Notes under the pieces: generated by a model
What the model saw: the letters and a program-made list of their open reading frames with translations, nothing else
Told to the model about the DNA's origin: nothing
The model's database searches: none
NCBI GenBank assembly: GCA_018806985.1
Contig: JADANN010000148.1
Coordinates: forward strand, 744,001-808,000
Reading direction: 5' to 3'
Source: Angiostrongylus vasorum
Taxonomy: Eukaryota; Nematoda; Chromadorea; Rhabditida; Metastrongylidae
DNA length: 64,000 bases
Translations under genes and position numbers: made by a program
Shown: positions 22,814-30,819 of the stretch, in pieces
Numbering within the stretch: position 1 is the stretch's first letter
Layout: every line of letters starts with the position of its first letter

Positions 22814-25800
22814 GTGGGAGAAGATGTAATCAGCGAATTCTTTAAGAGAACCGCCTAACCTCTCAACGGCTTACCGCCTCATCGTGGCTGGAAGGTGTTC
22901 CTGGGTGTCGGGCTGCGATGTACGGCGGGGCATTCATCCCTTTGCATGGTCTCCCAAGCTGAGAAGGAGTCCGGCGTTTCCATCAGGAAGCCTAACTAAG
23001 AGTAAACCAATACCAGGATCCACCAGTATCAAAGTCGCATGGTGGCAAATCTCTCTCTGATCCACAAGGGGCTGCGGCTGCCTGTAGTAGTGAAGGCTCG
23101 GGGCAGACTTTGGCCAGACTGTCCTCGGGATTCGAGGGAACCACAGTGGCTAAAGCAGCAAATCTCCAAAAAATGGAGATTATGTTGGGGCCCGCACAAT
23201 CAGTGAGGACGAGCCATTCAAGTGTCAAGTGTCAAGTGTCAAGTGTCAAGTGTCACCTAAGGGTCGCTAGAACATCACCTAAGCGTTGCAGCAAGCTGAA
23301 ATTGAGAAAGAACAAAGAATACTTACAAGTGGCAGAAAATATTTACTAACAGGTTAACCATGTTTTCGAGGAAATGTGCAATACTGCAGTACAGAAGAAC
23401 CACTAGAGCACATGGTACTGACGTTATTGACAAAATTCTAGGGTCCGCTCACAGAGACTCTACATGATTTCTGGCATATGATGTTTTGCGAAAAAAGCAC
23501 AGTACTAGTCCAACTTTTGACGACTTCGTCGAAGGTATGTATGAATGGTGGATGAATCTTTAGCAGAGAACTGTTAAGCACTGGATTAATGGGAGGTGAG
23601 TGCTGATGGCACTGATCGATAGAACTATCTGAGAGACAATGTTCTACTTTTTTATTTGCCGCCTACTACAATTTTTTTACGGCAAGGGTATTATGCGGAA
23701 ATACTACCAAAACGATGCTGAGATATTTGCAAAGCTTCGGACCGTATGTGTCTGCAGTGGGGAACGAACGCGCTATTGTCCTTTCCGGGGAAGAACGCGT
23801 TCACCACTACACCATGCGGGTCCTTCGTTTCGCCTGTCTCTCAGCTAATTCTATCGATATTTAGCCATCAGCAATCACCCGTCAGCGGGATTGATCTGAG
23901 AAGCCCAAATCGGCAACGAACCCAGTTAAGCTGAAGCTGTTGTTGAAACCACAATGTTTTACTTTTTATTTCCTGCCTACCACAGTTATTTTCGCATAAT
24001 ACCCTGCCGTGAACAGTTATAGTTGGCAACAAATAAAAAAATTAACGCTAGGTTAATAATTCTGTAGAAGTAATTCGTAATCCAATAAAATGACGTAATT
24101 TGTGAAATTTTATGCTATCATCTGACGAAGTGAATGCCAAAAGACAAGACTGTAGCAAACGAATGATGTACTAGGGGGGTTAAATTTAGACGAAAAGAGA
24201 TCGTCTCAGGCGGATAGGAAAAAACATCAAGACCTGATAAAACAACTAATGAATAAGGAATAAAATATTCCTAACTTTGCTTGTATAGGCCGACATTTTG
24301 TACGAAGCCCAGAATTTCTTTCCAGTCGATTCGCTTCCTTGCACTCATTATTTAAAAAGTTCTTGGTTTGAATGTTTGTTTGAATCAAATTGTATTAAAG
24401 CACTTATTTGGATAGAGAGATAAGTTTGTGTGTGGGCCTGGCAGCTCCTTGAATATGCTCTAATCTTCCTTTTCACGAATGTCAACCAGGGGGCAGGCTT
24501 TGACTAGGCTTAGCCTCGTACTCCAGGGAAACACGATAGTTAAACCAGCAAAACTCCAAAAAGACAGGAAACTGCGAGTCCATATGCATTAAATCACCTC
24601 CAAACGATGCTTAATGAAGTCGACTGCATGGCGCATCGCCCAAAGATTAATCAACGCAGAGATTTTATCCTTCATCCCTATTATATGCATATTTTTATAT
24701 GCACATATATAAATACATATGTATCTGTTCTTACGAACTGCCCTTGTTGAGCTGATGCGAGGTTGGCATAAGTTGTCGTTGTTGTTGTTGTATTGTCGCT
24801 GTTTGATGGCTCAGGCAAGGTGAAGTAGTTCTTCAACAAATTAGCCTTTATTTTTTGTATTAAATCTTCATAAAACTATAAATTTTCCACCGAATTGCCA
24901 GGCTATTGTTACATATATAATATGTCCAATCTCTGATTAAGGCAAAGTCGCCGAAACGTCAGCCATCAAACAATGGTAATACAACCACAACAATGACAAC
25001 TTGTACCAACCTCTCATTAGCTCAACAACAATGGTAGTTCGTAAGGACGTAGATATAGTTACAAAATTATAAACGTCAGAAAAATAGAGTCACATAGCGT
25101 TAAGTTGAAAAAGAAGGAAACCACAAACCTATGCAACAGATAAAAGAATAGAGGATGAAGCATTCGGCGTTGGTCAATCAACGGTGAAGGAAAACCAATA
25201 TGTCAATCATCGCTAGTAATTATTGAATGGATATTTGGTTTATATAACAGTTGCGGTGGCTCATCACTACATCCAATTAGTACTTCTTTCGCACCAAATA
25301 AGTCTGCTACCAATTTAGCAACCCCGGAGTGGTGGAAGGGTTGGTGAGGCCAAGACGCAGGATCAAACTAAGACCATTTGTGTATTGCAGAGTACAGCTA
25401 ACCATTGCGCCACACGCGCGCTAGATATTCGATATGAAAAATGTCTGAAGGCTTCGTAGAAAAGAGAATGGCCATGGCTTTTTGAATCCATTTGAACCAC
25501 TTAAAATTAATTTTCAAAGAGACCGAGTTCACATAACTGGCGTGAATTTATGTTAAAAAGCTTCACTACTGAGAAATATTACGAAACAATTTGAAAATGT
25601 AGTTTTGAACATTTGTTAAAGCCAAAGCTTACAACGTTAGATTTATTCACTTTTACCAAATGTAACTATATCGAGAATTGCGTGCTTAAGGGAAGCACGA
25701 GAAATGTCAACGGTATTTTCCCAAGTCAAAAGGATCATCTGAAAGCTATGGACCCTACAAAGTCACTTTTGTGGAAACAAAGTCCCGACCCTTTTGAGTC

Positions 25801-28390
25801 TGTCAAGCACACAGTGTTAACAGTAGGAACGAAGTAAGTTTGATTGATTCTCTTATCCTTAATGAAGACCTTGGCAGATTATTACGTTTGTGCAAACTTA
25901 GGCGAAGTGGACACGTTATATTGTATGGACAAAAAGCCACATTTCATGTTCCACAATCGGTGGTGTCTCTCTTCTTTGTTCTGTGGACAACGCTGTCGTC
26001 ATGCGATTTTATCATACCTAAGCTTCTTAGTTACATAATCAAATTCTCAATGGAGAATTCAAATACAAGTGATGGTGAATTACAAGTGCAGATCGTCCCC
26101 GTGACCCCAGCACGCGTAAGCAGCCTATAGTGGCTTTGAAATTTCAGCAGCCTCTCCGTTATCATTTTACCTAAGACTCCCATATCGGGATCTCTCTTAG
26201 CACCATGAGAGTGAAGCTCATTTATTTCGCTGCGCCTTCGATTCATTCCAAGCCCGGCACCACATACACTCATAGGCATCCCGTTGGTTTTTCCCAGAGT
26301 AGAAATCGAAATTATTCATTGGTTCCCTGCTATTTGATTTCAGAATCTCGACACAACTGGTTCGTATAATACAGTCCGCCCAAACGAGAACACACTCAAG
26401 CATGCACGAGTGCGTCGTCGCAGAAAGAGAAGCTATGTGCTAAGTCGGCGTAGAACAACCAGAGTCTATTGCTTGGATGTAGCGCCGTGTCCTAGAAATA
26501 GAAAGTCGCCTGAGATTCGTTTAACCTCTTATCAGGCACGTGGGGGGCGCTCAACGTAGCTTTGCAACTAACTCTCAATGGTTCCCTAAAGACGGTGATC
26601 CTTGGACAAATCGGATACATGGAACAAATCTTGAACATCGAACTCCTTTTTGTTTTTCCAAAATATTTCTCAAAGAATTTCTCGAAAAACACGCTTAACA
26701 GTAACATTCAGAAGTCAAAGTGATTACGGTTAATCACTTCGCTTATTTGGTTTGGCCCGATCACACAGCGCCATACAATCCAGCCCCAATGGTTGGCTGT
26801 CTGAAGCTTTGCAAACAACTTGCTGAAAGTCGTCCAATCACTGTGCATTGCTCTGCAGGCATCGGAAGATCTGCTACGTTTATAGGCAAGTTGTGGTTGT
26901 ACGACTCTCTTTTAGCTTTTACGGTAAAATAGGTTGTGAAAAACTGACAGTATTCACTTAATCAGTTGAAGGTGATTAGCATAGTGCTAAGTTCAAAGCT
27001 AGGTAGCAGCTAATGTGAAGATGAGTTCTGGTTGAACGAGGTGGCATGACCCGATTTTCTTTCGCTCATCAACGTTTTTCACCGGTGATAAACAAGATCA
27101 CAACAATCCCAAATTTTTTTTCATGACCCATCATCACAACTACTCTAGGGATCCCAGCACATCTTGCATTCGAGTCGTTTTCCTCACCGTCATCGTCCAC
27201 GATGGTCGTCGAACATTCTCGTGTTGTTTCGGCGGCTGCCTGAGGAGTTCGTCTTATTTGTGAATGTATATAACGCTGGCCGACTCTTTTTGGCATCTTC
27301 GAGATAGTCGGGGCTAAGGCGTTCCTTCGTTGATTGGAGCGGAGCATTGAGGAAGGCGTCGTACTACCGCTTTTGCTTTCAAGTAGGTGGCCCCCACTAA
27401 CCATTGCGCTACCTCAGCCACTCCTCCCCGATTAAACAACGTAATGTAACAATTTGCAATCCAATGATGATATAAGTATATATGATTGAACCCATTTGAA
27501 CTAAATCACCACAACAGAATCGTTTTAATAAATAAAGCTTAAACATTATAATTGTGAAATTTGTTAGTAGCGTGCTCTGGTCGAGTAGTCCCTATAGTCC
27601 AACATTGAAAGGAATATAATCAGCAACGTCATCACAGAATGAATCGGAAACTGTGATTGAATTAGACAAACAAAAGCGAACTCGTCTAGTGCGCTGTTTA
27701 TTTTTCTGTTACAAAAGTCGATTAAACATCATGGAGGTAACTAAATCTTGTCTTATCGGAACCTTGAACATAGCAGGACTAAGGCGTTTCCACGTTGATC
27801 GACGGAGAGCATTGGGGGAGTAGGTGGCACCAGCGTTTTTTGGTTCCTGACCGACCGCATCACTAACCATTGCCTTATCCACCATCTCCTCCTCCCATTT
27901 CAATGGCATTTGAATTCCATTGTCAATACCCCCTCTCATATCCTCTTCCTTGTTTCCGTCCAAATACTACGTTTACAGGTTTTGAAAATCCTAGAAAAAA
28001 ATAAGTAGAAATTTCTCACAGTAGTTAGAAGATAACCTAACCTTCATTTACTTTACTGTTCCACAGCAATCGACTATGCATGGCAGAAGATTCGGCAAAA
28101 CGCTGAATTCCAAATGATTGATGCAGTAAAAGATTTGCGTAGGCAACGATTCCATGCAATACAATCGCCAATACAGTACATTTTCTTACATATGTGTGTT
28201 CTCGAAATGGCTGCCGAGGTAAGTTAGCCGCTGTAGCATTGAATCTGCAGAATAATTCCTTTAAATGTAACCTAAAAATAGTGCAAATTTTTATATTGGT
28301 CATTATGGTTGTTAGGCTTATGGAGCGTCAAGTGCGAAGTATAATCCATATCTTGAAGCAAGTTTTTTTCTGTATAGTGTAATCTTCTAA
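22690..28390 (+). CDS. Protein tyrosine phosphatase catalytic domain gene, 6 exons (5' incomplete, indels)
   Basis: Gene-level entry; exons are about 22690-22813, 23442-23534, 25641-25833, 26712-26885, 28067-28218 and 28316-28390. Classical PTPs remove phosphate from phosphotyrosine using a cysteine in the HCx5R loop. Landmarks in order: YNDIICIDATRV with DDDYIHANWITMP (substrate loop region), a DFWHMMF block, YFPKSKG, WPD loop, HCSAGIGRSATF, and QSPIQYIFLHMCVLE (Q loop). Cysteine, arginine, general-acid aspartate and glutamine are all present. The style (short domain, ICTQ/GPL split, WPDHTAPY) matches the worm-expanded cytosolic PTPs, often germline or sperm associated in C. elegans, but expression cannot be inferred here. 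The N-terminus is not found. Three places need one-base changes to keep frame. Intron 1 and later introns are packed with SINEs. Confidence 0.82.
22857..23255 (+). repeat. Family C retroposon with heptamer tail, inside PTP intron 1
   Basis: Forward-orientation copy. Head CCTCTCAACGGCTTACCGCC, then TCATCGTGGCTGGAAGGTGT, CCCAAGCTGAGAAGGAGTCC, GGAAGCCTAACTAAGAGTAA, AAGGGGCTGCGGCTGCCTGT, and a 3' tail of five perfect AGTGTCA heptamers at 23221-23255. It corresponds block for block to 58588-58955 reversed. No coding capacity. Confidence 0.8.
23442..23534 (+). CDS. PTP exon 2
   Basis: Acceptor AATTCTAG ends at 23441 and donor GTATGT starts at 23535. GPLTETLHDFWHMMFCEKST, then VLVQL: the G-P-x-x-x-T-x-x-D-F-W-x-M motif that follows ICTQ in PTPs, phase 0 from the previous exon. 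The last 20 bases are ambiguous: the current frame ends LLTTSSK, while one extra T in the TTTT run near 23515 would read DDFVEG, closer to family, and would give the leftover base that fits the next exon's phase. Confidence 0.75.
23640..24040 (-). repeat. SINE family E copy
   Basis: Minus-strand tRNA-derived repeat. The head near 23820 reads GCATGGTGTAGTGGTGAACG on the minus strand, followed by GTTCTTCCCCGGAAAGGACA and GCGCGTTCGTTCCCCACTG (B-box-like), then CAAATATCTCAGCATCG. Parallel copy at 42295-42610. The part at 23840-24040 (CATCAGCAATCACCCGTCAG, GGGATTGATCTGAGAAGCCC) is shared with 42470-42610 and extends beyond the head, so the element or a composite is longer than the SINE proper. Confidence 0.6.
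24440..24585 (+). repeat. Family C fragment
   Basis: Partial match: GGGGCAGGCTTTGACTAGGC, TCGTACTCCAGGGAAACACG, ACCAGCAAAACTCCAAAAAG, equivalent to 23100-23170 of the intact copy. Directly followed by a SINE A tail piece. Confidence 0.55.
24580..24670 (+). repeat. SINE family A 3' fragment
   Basis: CATATGCATTAAATCACCTC, CAAACGATGCTTAATGAAGT, GACTGCATGGCGCATCGCCC, ATTAATCAACGCAGAG: the last third of family A. Confidence 0.7.
24740..24830 (-). repeat. PLE terminal-repeat fragment, minus copy
   Basis: On the minus strand: GAGCCATCAAACAGCGACAA, an AAC-rich run, ACTTATGCCAACCTCGCATC, AGCTCAACAAGGGCAGTTCG. Same family as 20733-20880; it forms an inverted pair with 24930-25065, repeating the arrangement seen at 7195-7870. 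Confidence 0.6.
24930..25065 (+). repeat. PLE terminal repeat with mutated hammerhead-like core
   Basis: CTGATTA at 24933-24939 (G8 of the hammerhead core replaced), then GGCAAAGTCGCC, GAAACGTC and AGCCATC. The AAC-rich stretch and CTTGTACCAACCTCTCATTA follow. Probably not catalytic. Confidence 0.65.
25255..25430 (-). repeat. SINE family A copy, 5' two-thirds
   Basis: Minus-strand SINE A: AAGTCTGCTACCAATTTAGC, ACCCCGGAGTGGTGGAAGGG, TTGGTGAGGCCAAGACGCAG, ending in the tRNA-like head (reverse of GCGCGTGTGGCGCAATGGTT). Confidence 0.7.
25641..25833 (+). CDS. PTP exon 3 with two compensating frameshifts
   Basis: Candidate acceptor AACGTTAG ends at 25640; donor GTAAGT starts at 25834. The ends are in one frame (KCNYIENCVLKGSTR at the left, DPFESVKHTVLTVGT at the right). 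The middle, from about 25699 to 25788, makes PTP-like sequence only in a second frame (KCQRYFPKSKGSSESYGPYK, VTFVETKS). One base missing near the AAA at about 25704 and one extra near the CCC at about 25790 would explain it. The whole exon stays open in the outer frame, so a naive call would translate the wrong middle. The phase to the next exon is also off by one. Confidence 0.65.
26712..26885 (+). CDS. PTP exon 4: WPD loop and catalytic P-loop
   Basis: Acceptor AACATTCAG ends at 26711. The frame gives VKVITVNHFAYLVWPDHTAP, YNPAPMVGCLKLCKQLAESR and PITVHCSAGIGRSATFIG. The WPD loop is at 26753-26761 (general-acid Asp); the P-loop HCSAGIGR is at 26846-26869, with nucleophile Cys at 26849-26851 and the phosphate-binding Arg at 26867-26869. 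No lesion. The exon ends one base into a codon, and the only fitting donor is GCAAGT at 26886, a GC-AG intron; the following exon's phase confirms this junction. Confidence 0.87.
27110..27425 (-). repeat. SINE family B copy
   Basis: Minus-strand copy. The head (27395-27425) reads GGAGTGGCTGAGGTAGCGCA, then ATGGTTAGTGGGGGCC, with a clean A-box-like TAGCGCAATGG. The tail includes GTCCACGATGGTCGTCGAAC and GGGATCCCAGCACATCTTGC, as at 44110-44160. It sits in the intron between PTP exons 4 and 5. Confidence 0.65.
27765..27895 (-). repeat. SINE family B head fragment
   Basis: Shares AGCAGGACTAAGGCGTTTCC, ACGTTGATCGACGGAGAGCA and ACTAACCATTGCCTTATCCA with 27305-27425; truncated at the 3' side. Confidence 0.6.
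28067..28218 (+). CDS. PTP exon 5: Q-loop region
   Basis: Acceptor TGTTCCACAG ends at 28066 and donor GTAAGT starts at 28219. Two leading bases complete the split Ala codon from exon 4, then IDYAWQKIRQNAEFQMIDAV, KDLRRQRFHAIQSPIQYIFL and HMCVLEMAAE. The Q-x-x-x-Q-Y motif (here QSPIQY) is the PTP Q-loop that orients water for thioester hydrolysis. Ends in phase 0. No lesion. Confidence 0.87.
28316..28390 (+). CDS. PTP last exon (probable)
   Basis: Acceptor TGGTTGTTAG ends at 28315. Phase 0 frame AYGASSAKYNPYLEASFFLY, SVIF, then TAA at 28388-28390. The acidic-aromatic ending is plausible for the alpha-helical PTP C-terminus. A run of seven T at about 28365 is a possible indel site, so the final residues are uncertain. 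AATAAA occurs at about 28626, inside or just after the downstream SINE. Confidence 0.6.
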   Translation, partial: AYGASSAKYNPYLEASFFLYSVIF

Positions 28391-28428
28391 AGAAAAATAC
28401 AGTGTGTCACATATTCCCACTGCCAACC

Positions 28429-28620
28429 AAGGGCGCGTGTGGCGCAGTGGCCGAAGGAGCCCTGCAACACTCACGTGGAATCGACCCCCACGCCCATGGC
28501 CCACCACAAGCCTTCCATCCCACCGGGGACGGCAAATTGGTACCAGACTTGATTCGGACGACGGTACCACAGGCTCCATACATCGGTAGGCCACTGCAAT
28601 CACTGTAAAGGTCAGAATAT
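28429..28620 (+). repeat. SINE family A copy, 3' truncated
   Basis: GGCGCGTGTGGCGCAGTGGC (A box TGGCGCAGTGG), GTGGAATCGACCCCCACG (B-box-like), GGCAAATTGGTACCAGACTT, CATCGGTAGGCCACTGCAAT, breaking off at CTGTAAAGGTCAG. Arms of an inverted pair with 28654-28934. Confidence 0.85.
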
Positions 28621-28653
28621 GTTGAATAAAATAAGTTGAATAAATTAAAAGGG

Positions 28654-28934
28654 TGATAGCTCTCGCCGTTGATTAATCCATGAGTGATGCGCCATGTATT
28701 GGACTTCATTACGCATCGTTTGGAGGTGATTGAATGCACATCCGACCCTTACAATTGCTAGCCTCCCGGGGGCCTACCGATGTGTCGAGCCAGTGCTGCT
28801 ATCCTCCCAAACAAGTCTGGTACCAATTTGCCGACCCCGGAGGGATGGAAGGCTTGGTGGGCCTTGGGCGTGGGGATCGATTCTCACGTGTGTATTGCAG
28901 GGCGCCTCCGACCACTGCGCCACTCGCGCCTTAA
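28654..28934 (-). repeat. SINE family A copy, full length, inverted
   Basis: Minus-strand copy with all blocks: head (28895-28934), AAGCCTTCCATCCCTCCGGG, TTGGTACCAGACTTGTTTGG, GAGGTGATTGAATGCACATC on the plus strand, and the GATGCGCCATG tail. It faces the copy at 28429-28620 with about 35 bp between them. Confidence 0.85.
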
Positions 28935-29460
28935 AAGTTGAATAGGATCTAAAGTGAAATATAGGGAATTTTAGTTCAAGGAGATATAGAAATGAACTCT
29001 GTTACACGTGACTTCAGGAAAATCTTCTAAATCGCAAAACGAAGTTGGTGCCATATCTAGAAGCCTACACTACAATGTTGAAAAAATACAACAAAAAAAG
29101 GTAGCAGCTGCAGAAAGTCGATCCTAAATGTGCTTGTGAATTAGTCCAACTGCGAACTGTAATCTAATCAAACGACGGTCCTTTATCAATGACACAAACT
29201 CATTCCAAATTTCCATAAACATCCAGAGAGGATATGTGACTCAGTCTGGATTATTGATCTATTGAATAAATGTGAAATGGTTGTTTTGAGAATTCTGCAT
29301 TGAATTAAATCACTCTTACACAAGTCGATTCAGAAGACGACGAAGGATTAAGATTATGAGCGTTTGCTGCCGTTTTAATTCTGGAATGCTTGAATAAAAC
29401 ACATCCGTTTCTCATACTTTTGAATATTGTCATATTTTTCAACGAATCTGTTATTTTTTA

Positions 29461-29628
29461 TAGGCGCATGTAGAGCAGTGGTCGGAGGCGCCTTGCAGTA
29501 CACATGGGATCGATCCCCAAGCACCGGGCTAACAGAGCCTTCCATCTGTCCGTGGTCTGCAAGTAGGTACCAGACTTGTATGGGGGCCCTTAAGTCATTG
29601 TGAAGGCCAGCTATGCATTCAATCACTT
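29461..29628 (+). repeat. SINE family A copy, internally shortened
   Basis: GGCGCATGTAGAGCAGTGGT, CGGAGGCGCCTTGCAGTACA, CATGGGATCGATCCCCAAGC, then TAGGTACCAGACTTGTATGG and GGCCAGCTATGCATTCAATC. The AACAGCACTGGCTCG block is missing. Confidence 0.75.
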
Positions 29629-29644
29629 CTGACGTATTTCTAGT

Positions 29645-29910
29645 GAGATGTGGCGCAGTGGTCAGGGGCGCCCTGCAACACGCACGTGGAATCGATCCCC
29701 GCGCAAATTGCTCACCAAGCTTTCCATCTCTCTGGGATCGGCAAAATGGTACCAGACCTGTCTGGGACGATCGCAGCACTGGTTCGATACAGCGCTAGGC
29801 ACCGCGAGTCTTTGTAATGGCCAGATATGCATTCATTTATCTCCAAACGATGCTTGATGAAGTCGAATGCATAGCACATCCTTCACGGATTGATGAACGC
29901 CGAGAGCTTT
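29645..29910 (+). repeat. SINE family A copy
   Basis: Second tandemly placed copy: GAGATGTGGCGCAGTGGTCA, GTGGAATCGATCCCCGCG, AAATGGTACCAGACCTGTCT, TATGCATTCATTTATCTCCA, AACGATGCTTGATGAAGTCG, GAACGCCGAGAGCTTTTAC. Followed by the (AT)n at 29929. Confidence 0.85.
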
Positions 29911-29924
29911 TACATACATAAATA

Positions 29925-29928
<4 letters not shown>

Positions 29929-29984
<56 letters not shown>
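29929..29984. repeat. (AT)n microsatellite
   Basis: Pure AT run joining the 3' end of a SINE A copy to a PLE terminal repeat. Confidence 0.95.
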
Positions 29985-29985
<1 letters not shown>

Positions 29986-30157
29986 GAGTGGGACTCATGA
30001 AAATGGAACATGGCTCTGAGGAAGGCGAAATCGCCGAAACGTCAGCCATCGACCAACAACACCAACAAACGACAACGACAATGAAGACCTATACCAACCT
30101 AGCATCAGCTTAAGAAAGATCAGTTTATAAGATCATATAAATAAATATACCTCAACC
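29985..30157 (+). repeat. PLE terminal repeat containing a well-preserved hammerhead ribozyme motif
   Basis: Begins CGAGTGGGACTCATGAAAAT. The motif is at 30010-30049: stem I ATGGCT/AGCCAT (30010-30015 with 30044-30049), core CTGAGGA (30016-30022), stem II GGCG-AAAT-CGCC (30024-30035), core GAA (30036-30038), self-complementary ACGT for a loopless stem III (30039-30042), and C at 30043 as the expected cleavage nucleotide. One extra A (30023) sits between core and stem II. Hammerhead motifs with very short stem III are known in Penelope-like elements. The rest (AACAACACC, CTATACCAACCTAGCATCAG, TTATAAGATCATATAAATAA) matches 20773-20880. Confidence 0.78.
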
Positions 30158-30539
30158 TCAATGTTGACAACCCAACCAGATGTGCGCTAGTTTTTTTTCG
30201 AGGTTACTCATGACACTCTCAAGAGTGGATGTACATAAGCGCACTAATGATCTTTGTTTGTCAAGATGCTACACTGTGGTTCTGTAGGGATTCCACGATC
30301 ATTTCTGTTTTAAGCCACAAACCTATTTTTGGTTGGTGGTATTGAAACGAAAGAGGTTTTCTCACACTATTCCAAAAGGTTTCATGAAAGCATAGAAAAC
30401 CTCTTCAAACCCTTGGTTGCTCAAAAGGCTTCTATTCATTCAATATATTGTGAGTCACCTCATGGATGACTGTTGTAAAGAGGGTGTAGTGCGCAAATAG
30501 AATGCACGTTGACCAATCATTCAACTGGATTTCCAAAAT

Positions 30540-30695
30540 TCTTTTGGATCCTTTTCAGTCTAGAGGCTCGCTAAGCATCATGCCTTTCTTCTGAGGTTTT
30601 TTATGAAAAACTCTGACCATTGGCTCGGTGCTCTTTCTGCTACGCTTTTGAAAACCCCGTGGTAACCAGACGCTAGCCGCACGCCGCACCTGGCC
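30540..30695 (-). pseudogene. RTE LINE 3' fragment
   Basis: Minus strand reads WLPRGFQKRSRKSTEPMVRV, FHKKPQKKGMMLSEPLD in one frame and APSQWSEFFIKNLRRK in another. The first frame parallels WIPREVKRRKTTDPIVRVLH and EEPKKKDMMLGESLE of the RTE at 39840-39970. About 150 bp only. Confidence 0.6.
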
Positions 30696-30697
30696 AT

Positions 30698-30812
30698 AGC
30701 GCGAGTCATTGTAATGGCCAGATATGCATTCACTCACCTCCAACGATGCTTAGTGAGGTCGAATGCATGGCGCATCCTTCAGGGGATTGATCAACGGCGA
30801 GAGCTCTACCCT
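30698..30812 (+). repeat. SINE family A 3' fragment
   Basis: CGAGTCATTGTAATGGCCAG, ATATGCATTCACTCACCTCC, GAATGCATGGCGCATCCTTC, TGATCAACGGCGAGAGCT. Directly abuts the RTE fragment. Confidence 0.75.
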
Positions 30813-30819
30813 TTCTCTT

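Noticed and set aside
23221..23255. Short regular repeat considered as a CRISPR-like or satellite array
   Set aside because: Seven-base units without spacers, located exactly at the 3' end of a family C element: it is a retroposon tail.
28402..28945. Cluster of overlapping frames on both strands downstream of the PTP
   Set aside because: All fall in two inverted SINE A copies.
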